Shown in pieces: positions 17,825-26,542 of a stretch of DNA of 64,000 nt. The stretch comes from an uncultured Arthrobacter sp. Lineage in GTDB: Bacteria; Actinomycetota; Actinomycetes; Actinomycetales; Micrococcaceae. The translations under genes and the position numbers were made by a program. The notes beneath the pieces are model-generated. The model was given only the letters and a program-made list of their open reading frames with translations, was not told the DNA's origin and made no database searches. Location of the stretch: contig NZ_CANLSZ010000001.1 in the NCBI RefSeq assembly GCF_947493765.1, forward strand, positions 186,001 through 250,000, in the 5' to 3' direction. Numbering within the stretch: the first letter of the stretch is position 1; every line of letters starts with the position of its first letter.

Positions 17825-18598
17825 TCAGCGCCGGGCGGTGTTGGACAGGCGTCCGATGCCCTCGATGTCGACGTCGTACCGCTGGCCGTCGGTGATGAGC
17901 CCCACGCCCGCGGGTGTCCCGGTGAGGATGAGGTCACCCGGAAGGAGGGTGAAGGCCTGCGAGACGTATGCCACGAGCTCGCGGGCCCCCCAGATCATGT
18001 CGCTGGTGGATCCTTCCTGCCGCACCTCGCCGTCGAGCGATCCCGTGATGGTCAGGTTCTCCGGGTCGAGATCCGTCTCGATCCACGGGCCGATCGGGCA
18101 GGACGTGTCGAAGCCCTTGGCCCGTGCCCACTGGTCGTCGGTCCGCTGGACGTCCCGCGCCGTGAAGTCGTTGGCACACGTGTAGCCGAAGACGACGTCG
18201 TCGACGCGTTCCAGCGGGACGTCCTTGCAGATCCGTCCTATGACGATGGCGAGCTCGGCCTCGTAGGAGATCTGGTCCGAGAAGGACGGGAGCATGACGG
18301 GGTCCCCGGGGCCGACGACCGAGGTGTTCGGCTTGAGGAACAGGAGGGGAGCGGGAGGGGCCTCTCCCCCCATCTCCTGGATGTGGTCGGCATAGTTCCG
18401 CCCCACGCCCACCACCTTGCTCCGGGGGATCACCGGGGCGAGGAGCCTGACATCCTCCAGAGCGTGGCGGGCGCCCGTGAGTTCCACCCCGTTGTAGAAG
18501 GGATCGCCCTGCATGACGGCGATCTCCTCACTCCCGGTGGCACCCTCGACCACTCCGAACATTGGGTCATCCTGAACGACAAAACGTGCGATTCGCAT
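17825..18598 (-). CDS. Fumarylacetoacetate hydrolase family protein
   Basis: The 257-residue protein has a small N-terminal domain and the FAH C-terminal fold: KVVGVGRNYADHIQEMG, the metal-ligand segment ISYEAELAIVIG, GYTCANDFTARDVQ and the ending LPGDLILTGTPAGVG. Members cleave C-C bonds in acylpyruvates or act as oxaloacetate decarboxylases or isomerases, using a divalent metal. The substrate cannot be inferred. The gene stands alone upstream of gltX. Confidence 0.9.
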   Translation of the reverse strand: MRIARFVVQDDPMFGVVEGATGSEEIAVMQGDPFYNGVELTGARHALEDVRLLAPVIPRSKVVGVGRNYADHIQEMGGEAPPAPLLFLKPNTSVVGPGDPVMLPSFSDQISYEAELAIVIGRICKDVPLERVDDVVFGYTCANDFTARDVQRTDDQWARAKGFDTSCPIGPWIETDLDPENLTITGSLDGEVRQEGSTSDMIWGARELVAYVSQAFTLLPGDLILTGTPAGVGLITDGQRYDVDIEGIGRLSNTARR

Positions 18599-18680
18599 GA
18601 CGCCCAGCCTAGCGCTCGGCCTGGCCGGGCCCGCACTCTGCGTCGGGCGACGGCGAGCATCCTTCCGGGACGCCCGGCGG

Positions 18681-18702
18681 CTGATCGGCGGCTGATCGGC
18701 GG
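18681..18702. repeat. Tandem duplication of an 11-bp unit
   Basis: CTGATCGGCGG occurs twice in direct succession at the edge of the AT-richer island, immediately left of the hairpin that ends the small-peptide transcript. It could be a replication-slippage scar. No function is apparent. Confidence 0.6.
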
Positions 18703-18710
18703 TTAAACAG

Positions 18711-18753
18711 ATACCGCGGACACTCCCTCCCCAGTGGAGGGTGCCCGCGGTAT
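18711..18753 (-). terminator. Terminator hairpin of the small-peptide gene
   Basis: Outer arms ATACCGCGG and CCGCGGTAT pair perfectly, and inner CTCCC/GGAGGG tracts extend the stem. On the minus strand the hairpin is followed by CTGTTT. It lies 64 bp beyond the stop of the 46-residue peptide gene, so that gene looks like an independent monocistronic unit. Confidence 0.75.
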
Positions 18754-18817
18754 ATGTCTGCTCAGGCCAAGCGAATGGCCCGATGCCTTACAAGTGGCCC
18801 CTTACGGCCGAGAGTAC

Positions 18818-18958
18818 TCAGAAGGGCCAGTAGCCAACCCGGTCCGTAGAGGAGACGGGCGCCGTGACGCCCGACTTGGAAGGTGCAGCGTTGGCAGCCG
18901 CCGCGCTTCCAGTTACCAGCAGCGCTGCGAGGAGGAGGGAGGACGTGATGCGCTTCAT
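18818..18958 (-). CDS. Small secreted peptide precursor (46 aa), candidate signalling peptide
   Basis: The ATG is preceded by AAGGAAG at ideal distance (AAGGAAGTCTC-ATG). The product starts MKRITSSLLLAALLVTG, a basic N-terminus and hydrophobic core. A type I signal peptidase site follows (ANA then A, after residue 24). A short mature peptide of about 22 residues ends STDRVGYWPF. It has no lipobox or cysteine. Its own terminator lies downstream. The gene is divergent from a TPR-protein gene, 197 bp away, in an AT-richer island. The layout (secreted pro-peptide beside a TPR receptor-like protein) recalls Phr/Rap systems. The function is inferred; I recognise no homologue. Confidence 0.7.
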   Translation of the reverse strand: MKRITSSLLLAALLVTGSAAAANAAPSKSGVTAPVSSTDRVGYWPF

Positions 18959-19135
18959 GAGACTTCCTTTTCTAAATGGTCCAGATGGCAAGGTCCCTTA
19001 TAACAGCTCGGAACCTACAAGTACTGTAAGCCACACCAGTCACTTTGGTAACATTGGTGGTCATCTTTTTTCAGTGCCGGTCGCAGCTAGCAGAAACCCT
19101 CGCCAAGCCGAATACTGGAGGCGGAAGGGATCACG

Positions 19136-19159
19136 ATGCCGAGACTGAAGGTGCGATGA
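19136..19159 (+). CDS. Seven-codon leader ORF overlapping the TPR gene start
   Basis: An ATG at 19136 is preceded by a strong purine-rich site (GGAGGCGGAAGGG). It encodes MPRLKVR and stops at a TGA that overlaps the ATG of the TPR gene (ATGA at 19156-19159). This may be a translational coupler or regulatory mini-ORF. It may also be fortuitous, since the TPR gene has its own GAAGGT 3 nt before its ATG. Confidence 0.35.
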   Translation: MPRLKVR

Positions 19160-20199
19160 CGTATAGGGAAGCCTCGGGACAGCGACTCCTACTCGAGCTT
19201 CAGGCTCGAGATGCATGGAATCACCGGGACTATGGCGAGGCCCGGCGATTCGCTGAGCAGCTTGCGGCCATGGTGTACGAGGAGGCCGAGAGCGAGGCGT
19301 GGTGGAACGCGAAGTTCCTGATAGCTGAATGCCTCCGCAAACAGGGACACATGGCCGAGTCCCGAGACGTGGCAACCGAACTTGGACGACACCCGCTGAC
19401 TGTGTCGTCTGAAGCGCTCAGTGCTCGCGTTGCAACGCTCGCAGCGTTCGCTCTGCAGGGCAGCGGCCATCTTGCTGACGCAATCCAGTCAGCTCGCCAA
19501 GCCGTCGAGACGGCGGCATCCCAGCCGGATCATGCCAACATCGCAATCGAAGCGCGAAATGCTCTGATCGCTGCGCTCGCCGAGAGTGGACAGCTCGAGG
19601 AGGCATGGGATCAGAGCGTCAAACTCGTCGAGCTTTTGGAACGTGAGCCCTACAGCACCTACGCCGGCCAGTCGTATTGGGCTATCGGAAACGTCGCATT
19701 CCTCCTCAAGCGAATCGATGACGGCGTTACCTACCATCAACTTGCGGCAGATAGCTTGTCCCCAACCAACGATCTCGATCTCTGGGCTCGGTTTAACCGA
19801 GGATCAGCTCAGTTCAGACTGTCGGCCGGGCTTTCAGGACCTGAGACTCTTGCCTGCATCGAGCGGGCCGAGCTAGCGAGCTCGATCGTCGGAGGAACAG
19901 CGCGCGATCAACTTGAATTGAGACTGAATCGCGCTCAGTGGATGGTACTTATCGGACAAAGCCAGGGCGCTGTAGCCCAACTCAAGAGCATTGTGGAACA
20001 GCGGCAGCTTTTAGCTCCTCAGATTGCCGCTCAGGCATACCTTCTGCTCGGCGAAGCTATTGCGCTCAGCGGACTCGGCGACAAGGCAGAAGCCACCACG
20101 AATCTCGAACTCAGTGAGGAGCTCTTCCTCCAGTCCGGGGCCGAGGACCGGGCAGCAGCTGCCCGGGAGTTGATCGAGAGCCTCCGACGTCCGGAGTAA
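19156..20199 (+). CDS. TPR-repeat protein, Rap-like candidate receptor for the adjacent peptide
   Basis: The 347-residue, fully helical protein is built from tetratricopeptide-like pairs throughout, for example AWNHRDYGEARRFAEQLAAM, YWAIGNVAFLLKRIDDGVTY and AYLLLGEAIALSGLGDKAEA. There is no helix-turn-helix, signal peptide or membrane segment, so it is a cytoplasmic all-TPR protein. The ATG at 19156 has GAAGGT upstream; a longer frame back to a TTG at 19045 adds no recognisable domain. Base composition and codon use are clearly less GC-biased than in flanking genes, suggesting transfer. It is divergent from the secreted-peptide gene. Rap, PlcR, NprR and AimR bind secreted peptides through TPRs; this role is inferred here. 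Confidence 0.75.
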   Translation: MTYREASGQRLLLELQARDAWNHRDYGEARRFAEQLAAMVYEEAESEAWWNAKFLIAECLRKQGHMAESRDVATELGRHPLTVSSEALSARVATLAAFALQGSGHLADAIQSARQAVETAASQPDHANIAIEARNALIAALAESGQLEEAWDQSVKLVELLEREPYSTYAGQSYWAIGNVAFLLKRIDDGVTYHQLAADSLSPTNDLDLWARFNRGSAQFRLSAGLSGPETLACIERAELASSIVGGTARDQLELRLNRAQWMVLIGQSQGAVAQLKSIVEQRQLLAPQIAAQAYLLLGEAIALSGLGDKAEATTNLELSEELFLQSGAEDRAAAARELIESLRRPE

Positions 20200-20205
20200 C
20201 GGGGG

Positions 20206-20230
20206 CGGGCCCCTCCCCACGGCGGGCCCG
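20206..20230 (+). terminator. Hairpin directly after the TPR gene
   Basis: CGGGCCC and GGGCCCG pair across an 11-nt loop, starting 7 bp after the stop codon. There is no U-tract. A second, longer hairpin follows at 20252-20304. Confidence 0.55.
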
Positions 20231-20251
20231 AATGCCCTAGAGTAGTCGTCG

Positions 20252-20304
20252 GACCCTGACCGGTCTGGGCGATGTCCCCCATTTCTCCCAGACCGGTCGG
20301 GGTC
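20252..20304 (+). terminator. Long 18-bp stem-loop between the TPR gene and the GGDEF-EAL gene
   Basis: GACCCTGACCGGTCTGGG pairs with CCCAGACCGGTCGGGGTC (one T-G wobble) around a 17-nt loop and is followed by TTCTCAT. It most likely ends transcription from the TPR gene and insulates the downstream GGDEF-EAL gene. Confidence 0.75.
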
Positions 20305-20409
20305 TTCTCATGCACTCCACTTCCGGCCAGCACGACGCCGATACGCAGTTTCTGCGCGGCGAATGATCATGCAGCCGCTCGGCGTTTTCCTGGAGGTAGG
20401 CTCAATCCG

Positions 20410-21981
20410 ATGAGTGCAGACAAGGATCCTCGGCTCGCGATGCTGGTCGACAGCATCGTGCGGCTCTCCAAGGGAGAGCTCAGCAGTCGCCTTGAGCCCT
20501 CCAGCGCCCGGGACGAGGTGGATGCCGTCATCGCCGGTGTGAACCTCCTCGCCGAGGAACTCCAGCAGGTGTACGAGCAGTTCGAGAAGCGGGTGGAAAG
20601 CCGCACGGCCATGCTCCGCCAGGCCCACCTGGACATGATGAAGATGGCCATGTCCGACGCCCTCACCGGCGTCGCCAACCGGGTGGCCCTGATGGACGGC
20701 ATCGAGGAGGCCCTGGGGCAGGCGGTCGACGGAGCGCCGCCACCGGCTCTCCTGCTCCTGGATCTCGACAGTTTCAAGAACGTCAACGACCGCTTCGGTC
20801 ACGATGCGGGCGATCGGGTACTGCAGGAAGTGGCGCGGCGCCTGGCCGGAGTGGTGCGCGAGAGCGACATCGTGGCGCGACTCGGAGGGGACGAATTCGC
20901 CATCCTCCTTCCCGGAGCGACCATGGATCTGGCCCTTCAGGTGGCCCGGCGCGCCGTGGAGGCCCTCGGCCAGCAGATCCGGCTCGAAGCCGTCGACATC
21001 CACTGCCGGGCCAGTATCGGCGTGCGTCTGGGCACGCCGAACCAGAGCGCCGAGGAGCTGCTGCTCGACGCCGACACGGCCATGTACGCGGCCAAGCGCG
21101 AGGGCCGCAGCATCATCAAGATCTTCCAGCCGGTCATGCTCTACTCGCGCCAGCTCCGCAGCCAGATGGCCACCGAGCTGCGCGATGCCATCAGGTCCGA
21201 CGAACTGGTGCTGCACTACCAGCCGGTGGTGGAGCTCGCGACCAACCGGATCCTCGGTGTGGAGGTCCTCGTCCGCTGGCAGCACCCGATCCGCGGACTG
21301 ATCCCGCCCGACACGTTCATCCCGCTCGCCGAGGAGATCGGGGTCATCCATGACCTCGACCGGTGGGTGATGTCCACCTCCCTGCGCGAGCTTGCTCGGT
21401 GGAGGCGGGAGCTCGGGCTCGACGACGACTTCCAGCTCCGGGTCAATCTCTCCGCCGTCGAGCTCAAGCAGCTCGACCTCGTGGACTACGTGCGCGCCCT
21501 GCTGCGCGAACTCGAGGTGCCGGCCCGCAGTCTGGTCGTCGAGATCACCGAGACCGCGATCGTCACGCGCGGGGAAGTGGAGATGTATTCGCTCCTGAGC
21601 CTGCAGCAGCTCGGGGTGGGGATCGAGATCGACGACTTCGGAACGGGATACTCGTCGATCAGCTATCTCCGCGAGCTGCCGGTCAGCATGGTCAAGGTGG
21701 ATCGGTCCCTGCTCGCCGAGCTCAACACTCGACCAGGACAGCTCCAGTTCGTCGCGGCGATCCTGCAACTCATCCGGGCCGCCGGGCTCGAGGCGGTCTT
21801 CGAGGGGATCGAGACGCAGGAACAGGCCGATCAGCTGAGGGCGCTCGGCTGCAACAGCGGTCAGGGATTCTTCTTCTGCCATCCCATGGCCGCCGACGAG
21901 ACGGCCGCGCTCCTCGCGGGTACCCGGTATCTCGGGCTCGGCGAGGCGATCGACGACCCGGAGATCACCGTCTCCCACTGA
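20410..21981 (+). CDS. GGDEF-EAL protein (cyclic di-GMP turnover)
   Basis: The 523-residue protein starts at ATG 20410 behind GGAGG. An N-terminal helical region resembles a HAMP/coiled-coil linker (LVDSIVRLSKGELSSRLEP). Then comes a GGDEF domain with intact RLGGDEFAILLPG, and an EAL domain. In the latter the signature reads GVEVLVRWQHP, that is EVL instead of EAL. Other catalytic elements remain: NLSAVELKQ, EITETAI, IDDFGTGYSSISYL, MVKVDRSLL and EGIETQEQ. Neither a sensory domain nor a membrane span is present. It may make or degrade c-di-GMP; the direction cannot be predicted. Confidence 0.93.
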   Translation: MSADKDPRLAMLVDSIVRLSKGELSSRLEPSSARDEVDAVIAGVNLLAEELQQVYEQFEKRVESRTAMLRQAHLDMMKMAMSDALTGVANRVALMDGIEEALGQAVDGAPPPALLLLDLDSFKNVNDRFGHDAGDRVLQEVARRLAGVVRESDIVARLGGDEFAILLPGATMDLALQVARRAVEALGQQIRLEAVDIHCRASIGVRLGTPNQSAEELLLDADTAMYAAKREGRSIIKIFQPVMLYSRQLRSQMATELRDAIRSDELVLHYQPVVELATNRILGVEVLVRWQHPIRGLIPPDTFIPLAEEIGVIHDLDRWVMSTSLRELARWRRELGLDDDFQLRVNLSAVELKQLDLVDYVRALLRELEVPARSLVVEITETAIVTRGEVEMYSLLSLQQLGVGIEIDDFGTGYSSISYLRELPVSMVKVDRSLLAELNTRPGQLQFVAAILQLIRAAGLEAVFEGIETQEQADQLRALGCNSGQGFFFCHPMAADETAALLAGTRYLGLGEAIDDPEITVSH

Positions 21982-21994
21982 ACCGGTGGGAGAC
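21970..21994. terminator. Bidirectional terminator between the GGDEF-EAL gene and ilvE
   Basis: GTCTCCCAC and GTGGGAGAC form a 9-bp stem with a 7-nt loop. The TGA of the plus-strand gene is inside the structure and the ilvE stop is 17 bp beyond it. The symmetric placement suits termination of both converging transcripts. Confidence 0.7.
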
Positions 21995-22011
21995 AGTGAC
22001 CCCGAGGCGGC

Positions 22012-23118
22012 TCAGACCAGGCGCGTGAGCCAGCCGTGGGGGTCCTCGAGGAGCCCTGCCTGGATGCCGAGGAGCTGGCTGCGGATCGACATGGTCACCT
22101 CACCGGTCGGGGCATCGGCGGCGCCGATCATCTCGTCGCCGTCGCGCAGTCGCCCGATCGGCGTGATCACCGCAGCCGTGCCGCAGGCGAACACCTCGGT
22201 GATGTCCCCGGAGGCGACGCCGTCGCGCCACTCGTCCAGCGTGATGGTGCGCTCGCTGACCTCGAGACCGCGGTCGCGTCCGAGCTGGATCACGGAGGAG
22301 CGCGTGATGCCCTCGAGGATGGTGCCCGAGAGCGCCGGGGTCACGAGCGACCCGTCGCGGAACACGAAGAACACGTTCATGCCGCCGAGTTCCTCGACCG
22401 CATTGTCGTTGAACTGGTCGAGGAAGAGGACCTGCTTGCAGCCGTGCGCCTCCGCCTCGAGCTGCGCGATCAGGGACGAGGCGTAGTTCCCGCCGGCCTT
22501 GGCGGCCCCGGTACCGCCACGCCCGGCCCGTGCGTAGGTGCGCGAGACCCAGATGTCGACCGGCTTCACCTCGCCACCGAAGTAGTTGCCCGCCGGGGAG
22601 GCGATCACGCGGAAGGACACCTCGCGGGCAGGACGGACGCCGAGGAACGCCTCGGTGGCGATCATGAACGGCCGCAGATACAGACTGTCGCCCTCCCGCG
22701 TGGGCACCCAGTCCTGGTCGGCGGTGACCAGTTGCCGCAGGGACTCCAGGAAGAGCTCCTCCGGCAACTCCGGAAGGGCGAGCCGCCGGGCCGAGCGGTT
22801 CAGCCGCGCGGCGTTGGCGTCGGGGCGGAAGGTCCAGATGGAGCCGTCCTCGTGCCGGTAGGCCTTCATCCCCTCGAAGATCTCCTGCCCGTAGTGCAGG
22901 ACGCCGGCCGCAGGATCGAGCGCGATGGGACCGTAGGGCTCCACCCGTGCATCGTGCCAGGAGCCCGCACCGGAGGCGTCCGCGCTGAAATCGACGATCG
23001 CGGTGTGGTCGGTGAAGTGGTTCCCGAAGCCCGGGTCGGCGAGGATCGCCTCCCGCTCCGTCGCCGGGACCCGCTGCGTCGACAGGTGCTGGGCAAAGTG
23101 GGTATCGGTGGCTACCAT
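22012..23118 (-). CDS. ilvE: Branched-chain amino acid aminotransferase
   Basis: This PLP-dependent fold-type IV transaminase makes the last step to Val, Leu and Ile. The 368-residue protein has LHYGQEIFEGMKAYRHEDGSIWTFRP, the lysine region in GAAKAGGNYASSLIAQLEAEAHGCKQVLFLD, and EVFACGTAAVITPIG. GGAGG lies 5 nt before the ATG at 23118, which gives the familiar actinobacterial N-terminus. It is 93 bp after leuB on the same strand, so leucine synthesis (leuB) and final transamination may be co-transcribed. Confidence 0.96.
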   Translation of the reverse strand: MVATDTHFAQHLSTQRVPATEREAILADPGFGNHFTDHTAIVDFSADASGAGSWHDARVEPYGPIALDPAAGVLHYGQEIFEGMKAYRHEDGSIWTFRPDANAARLNRSARRLALPELPEELFLESLRQLVTADQDWVPTREGDSLYLRPFMIATEAFLGVRPAREVSFRVIASPAGNYFGGEVKPVDIWVSRTYARAGRGGTGAAKAGGNYASSLIAQLEAEAHGCKQVLFLDQFNDNAVEELGGMNVFFVFRDGSLVTPALSGTILEGITRSSVIQLGRDRGLEVSERTITLDEWRDGVASGDITEVFACGTAAVITPIGRLRDGDEMIGAADAPTGEVTMSIRSQLLGIQAGLLEDPHGWLTRLV

Positions 23119-23211
23119 GATTCCTCCGCTGGAACGAACGGTTCGCGGCACGGCCGCCGTCGCCCGTCGATGATCAGTGCCGAGGCACTGCGTTAATGAT
23201 GTGTAACCACT

Positions 23212-24264
23212 TTAGGACACCATGGCGGCGATCGCATCGCCGATGGCCGCTGTGCTGCGGGGGCCGGATCGCACGGCGATGTCCTCCTCGACGGCGCGCT
23301 CGATGCGCGCGGCGGGATCCGGCAGGCCGACGTGCCGCAGCAGGAGCGCCGCCGAGAGGATGGAGGCCGTCGGGTCGGCCAGCTGCTGACCCGCGATATC
23401 GGGGGCGGACCCGTGGACCGGCTCGAACATGGACGGCGCCGTGCGATCCATGTTGAGATTCGCCGAGGCCGCGAGCCCGATACCACCTGTGACCGCCGCC
23501 GCGAGGTCCGTGACGATGTCGCCGAACAGATTGTCGGTGACGATCACATCGAAGCGGGAGGGATCCGTGACGAGGAAGATCATGGCCGCGTCCACGTGCA
23601 GGTAGTCGTGCGCGACCTCGGGGAACTCCGCGGCGACCGCCTCGACCGTGCGCTTCCACAGATGCCCCGCGTACACGAGGACGTTGTGCTTGTGCACCAG
23701 GGTGAGCCTGCCGTGCCGCGCCGCCGCCCGTGCGAAGGCGTCCCGTACCACACGCTCCACGCCGTGAGCGGTGTTCAGCGAGACCTCGGTGGCCACCTCG
23801 TGTGGTGTGCCGCCGCGCAGCGTCCCCCCGTTGCCGGTGTACGGGCCCTCCGTCCCCTCGCGCACCACCACGAAGTCGATGTTCCCGGGAGCTGCCAGCG
23901 GGCTCGGGACCCCGCTGTAGAGGCGGGAGGGCCGCAGATTTACGAAGTGGTCGAGGGAGAAGCGGAGCTTGAGGAGGAACTCGCGTTCGATCAGGCCGGA
24001 GGGGATGCGTGGGTCACCCGGGGCTGCGCCCACCGCGCCGAAGAGGATGGCATCGTGACCCCGCAACTGCTCGAGCGTCGCATCGGGCAGGGTCTCCCCC
24101 GTGACCAGCCAGTGGTCCGCGCCCAGCGCGTAGTCGGTCAGGGTGAGCTCCACGTCGTCGCCGGTGACGGCGCGCAGCACCTTCACCGCCTCCCTCGTGA
24201 CTTCCGGGCCGATCCCGTCTCCGGGGATGACGGCGATGTCGAGGTGGGCCGGGGCAGCAGTCAT
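23212..24264 (-). CDS. leuB: 3-isopropylmalate dehydrogenase
   Basis: The enzyme oxidatively decarboxylates 3-isopropylmalate in leucine synthesis. The 350-residue protein begins with [21 protein letters not shown] and contains [44 protein letters not shown] and [20 protein letters not shown], typical of the decarboxylating dehydrogenase family. The ATG at 24264 is used; the longer open frame upstream is unrelated. About 50 bp upstream of the start is a half-site CGTCTCA (24314-24320, minus strand) matching one arm of the palindrome found at leuC and ilvB. Confidence 0.96.
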   Translation of the reverse strand: MTAAPAHLDIAVIPGDGIGPEVTREAVKVLRAVTGDDVELTLTDYALGADHWLVTGETLPDATLEQLRGHDAILFGAVGAAPGDPRIPSGLIEREFLLKLRFSLDHFVNLRPSRLYSGVPSPLAAPGNIDFVVVREGTEGPYTGNGGTLRGGTPHEVATEVSLNTAHGVERVVRDAFARAAARHGRLTLVHKHNVLVYAGHLWKRTVEAVAAEFPEVAHDYLHVDAAMIFLVTDPSRFDVIVTDNLFGDIVTDLAAAVTGGIGLAASANLNMDRTAPSMFEPVHGSAPDIAGQQLADPTASILSAALLLRHVGLPDPAARIERAVEEDIAVRSGPRSTAAIGDAIAAMVS

Positions 24265-24313
24265 GGATCCAGCGTAGGAAAGCCCCGGGGCACGCGATAA
24301 TCGGTCCGCTGGG

Positions 24314-24320
24314 TGAGACG
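24314..24320 (-). promoter_or_regulatory. Half-site of the leuC/ilvB palindrome upstream of leuB
   Basis: The plus strand reads TGAGACG (minus: CGTCTCA), identical to one arm of the perfect repeats at 10422-10440 and 33012-33030. The expected second arm at the right spacing matches at only 3 of 7 bases. Its place 50 bp before leuB makes it a candidate low-affinity site for the same regulator. Confidence 0.4.
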
Positions 24321-24411
24321 CAGGACTCAACCGGGGCCGGGAGGAGGGGCCCGGTTCCGTCCACGGTTCCGGCTGTCCTAGGGTGAAGCGGACACCAACG
24401 GAAGGAACCCC

Positions 24412-24951
24412 ATGACGCCGGACGCGGCTCGGACGCCGGTGCGCCGGCTGGACCCCTCGACGCTCCACCCCTACCTGGACCTGCATCTGGTCGGCGCCAC
24501 GAACGGTGTGCGCCTGTTCGACGCGGCGCACACCTCGTGGGCCGGGACGCCGTACGAGGAGGAGTTCGCCCGGCTGCGGATGAACGTCCGCGAGGAACGG
24601 TCGACCCTCGAACGGATGATCAGGGCACTGGGGCACCGGCCGAGCCTGCTCAAGCAGACCCTGGCGCGCGGCCTGGCTCTTGTCTCGGCGCACAATCCGT
24701 TGAACCCCCGCCGCCGGACGGCGAGCGCCGGAGCGCAGCTCGAGCTCGAGGCCCTGCTGTCCCTGCTCAAGGTCAAGGAGTGCATGTGGGACACCCTGCT
24801 GGCCCTGCCGGCCGGGGTCCTGACGTCGGAGGGTGCCCAGGCGCTCGACCGGGCCGCGCTCGAGCAGCTGCGGACGGACGCCCGAGCGCAGCAGGAGACG
24901 GTGGCGGGCGTCATGACCGCGACCGCCGCCGACCGCTTCCTCCAGCGCTGA
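24412..24951 (+). CDS. Conserved-looking hypothetical protein, helical
   Basis: An AAGGAA precedes the ATG. The 179-residue protein is rich in helix-forming residues ([48 protein letters not shown]) and has no signal peptide or membrane segment. A histidine/glutamate pattern in the N-terminal half could suggest a ferritin-like four-helix bundle, but I see no clear diiron motif. It is a single gene between leuB (divergent) and metG (convergent, 15 bp). I do not recognise the family. Confidence 0.75.
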   Translation: MTPDAARTPVRRLDPSTLHPYLDLHLVGATNGVRLFDAAHTSWAGTPYEEEFARLRMNVREERSTLERMIRALGHRPSLLKQTLARGLALVSAHNPLNPRRRTASAGAQLELEALLSLLKVKECMWDTLLALPAGVLTSEGAQALDRAALEQLRTDARAQQETVAGVMTATAADRFLQR

Positions 24952-24966
24952 CGCGACGGCCGGGGC

Positions 24967-26541
24967 TCAGGCCCCCGCAGGCTCCTCGTACTTCGGGAAG
25001 ACCGGGCTCGGCGCGGGCAGCGGTGTCCCCGGTACGATGCGCTGGTCCAGGGCGATGAAGCTCCGACGCGCGTCGTCGTCGCCTGTTCCCTGGCCCAGCG
25101 CGGTGAGGACCCGGCCGGAGCTCGTGGGCATCACCGGCTGCGTGAGGATCGCCACGACCCGGAGCACCTCCAGCGTCACGTAGAGCACGGTGGCCATGCG
25201 CTCGGGGTCGGTCTTGCGCAGCACCCAGGGCTGCTGCTCGGCGAAGTAGCCGTTGGTGTCCCCCAGCACGAGCCAGACGGCCTCCAGCGCCCGGGAGAAC
25301 TCCTGCCGTTCGTAGGCGGCGCGGCTCGAGTCCAGCAGCGCGTGGGCCTGGTCGAGGATGCCCGTGTCGGCCGACGTCAGCTCCCCCGGGACGGGCACGG
25401 CGCCGTTGCAGTTCTTGGCGACCATCGACAGCGAGCGCTGCGCGAGATTGCCGAAGTTGTTCGCCAGATCGGCATTCATCCGGCTGACGATCGCCTCGTG
25501 GCTGTAGGAGCCGTCCGCTCCGAACGGCACCTCGCGCAGCAGGAAGAAGCGCACCTGGTCCAGGCCGTACTGCTCCACCCAGTCCGCGGGTGCCACGGTG
25601 TTGCCGAGCGACTTGGACATCTTCACGCCGCGATTGTGCAGGAAGCCGTGGATCATGACGCGCCTGGGCACCTCGAGCCCGGCCGACATGAGGAAAGCGG
25701 GCCAGTAGATGGCATGGAACCGGGAGATGTCCTTGCCGATCACGTGCACGTCGGCCGGCCAGAACCGGCGGAACGACTCCGACCCGGTGTCGGGGAAACC
25801 GACGCCGGTCAGGTAATTCGTCAGCGCGTCCACCCAGACGTACATGACATGGCGCTCGTCGCCCGGGACGGGGACGCCCCAGTCGAACGTGGTGCGGCTG
25901 ATGGACAGGTCCTCGAGTCCCCGCGCCACGAAGGAGATGACCTCGTTGAAGCGGGACTGCGGTGCGCCGAAGTCCGGTTGCGCCGCATAGAGGTCCAGCA
26001 GTTTCTGCTGGTAGGCCGAGAGCCGGAAGAAGTAGCTCTCCTCCTCGGTCCAGGTGACCTCGGTGTCGGTCTCCCTGGCGTACCGGACGCCGTCCTCGCG
26101 TACCTCCGTCTCGTCCTCGCCCCAGAACGCCTCGTCGCGCACCGAGTACCAGCCGGCGTAGGTGTCGAGGTAGATGTCCCCGTTGGCCTCCATGCGCCGC
26201 CAGATCTCGGACGCCGCAGCGTAGTGGTCCTCGTCCGTGGTGCGGATGAAGCGGTCGTAGGACGTACCGACGGCGTCGTTCATGGCGCGGAACGCGAGCG
26301 CGTTGCGGGTGGCCAGCTCCCGGACCGGGACGCCCTCGCGGTCGGCGGCCTGCTGCATCTTCAGGCCGTGCTCGTCCGTGCCCGTCAGGTACCTGACGTC
26401 GAACCCGTCGAGGCGCTTGAAGCGGGCCATCGCGTCGACGGCGATCGTCTCGTAGGCGTGCCCGATGTGGGGCTCCCCGTTGGGATAGGAGATGGCCGTG
26501 GTGATGTAGTAGGACGGCGTGGCGTCGGCGGCGGGAGTCAC
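24967..26541 (-). CDS. metG: Methionyl-tRNA synthetase
   Basis: This class I synthetase has 524 residues. The HIGH motif is in [13 protein letters not shown] at about residues 19-31 and the KMSKS motif in [17 protein letters not shown]. The anticodon-binding helical domain follows, and there is no C-terminal tRNA-binding appendage, as in short bacterial MetRS. The start is a GTG only 1 bp after the stop of the preceding acetamidase-like gene, suggesting co-transcription and translational coupling. It charges initiator and elongator tRNA-Met. Confidence 0.96.
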   Translation of the reverse strand: MTPAADATPSYYITTAISYPNGEPHIGHAYETIAVDAMARFKRLDGFDVRYLTGTDEHGLKMQQAADREGVPVRELATRNALAFRAMNDAVGTSYDRFIRTTDEDHYAAASEIWRRMEANGDIYLDTYAGWYSVRDEAFWGEDETEVREDGVRYARETDTEVTWTEEESYFFRLSAYQQKLLDLYAAQPDFGAPQSRFNEVISFVARGLEDLSISRTTFDWGVPVPGDERHVMYVWVDALTNYLTGVGFPDTGSESFRRFWPADVHVIGKDISRFHAIYWPAFLMSAGLEVPRRVMIHGFLHNRGVKMSKSLGNTVAPADWVEQYGLDQVRFFLLREVPFGADGSYSHEAIVSRMNADLANNFGNLAQRSLSMVAKNCNGAVPVPGELTSADTGILDQAHALLDSSRAAYERQEFSRALEAVWLVLGDTNGYFAEQQPWVLRKTDPERMATVLYVTLEVLRVVAILTQPVMPTSSGRVLTALGQGTGDDDARRSFIALDQRIVPGTPLPAPSPVFPKYEEPAGA

Positions 26542-26542
26542 C

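Noticed and set aside
19045-19155. TTG start at 19045 adding 37 residues to the TPR protein
   Set aside because: No ribosome-binding site precedes it and the added residues do not form an HTH or TPR helix; ATG 19156 has a good site.
18599-20409. Mobile element or insertion sequence around the AT-richer island
   Set aside because: No transposase or integrase, terminal inverted repeats or target duplication were found; only composition and two short tandem repeats suggest transfer.
24265-24411. Full palindromic operator at leuB
   Set aside because: Only one arm matches; the second arm position has 3 of 7 bases, so it is kept as a half-site only.
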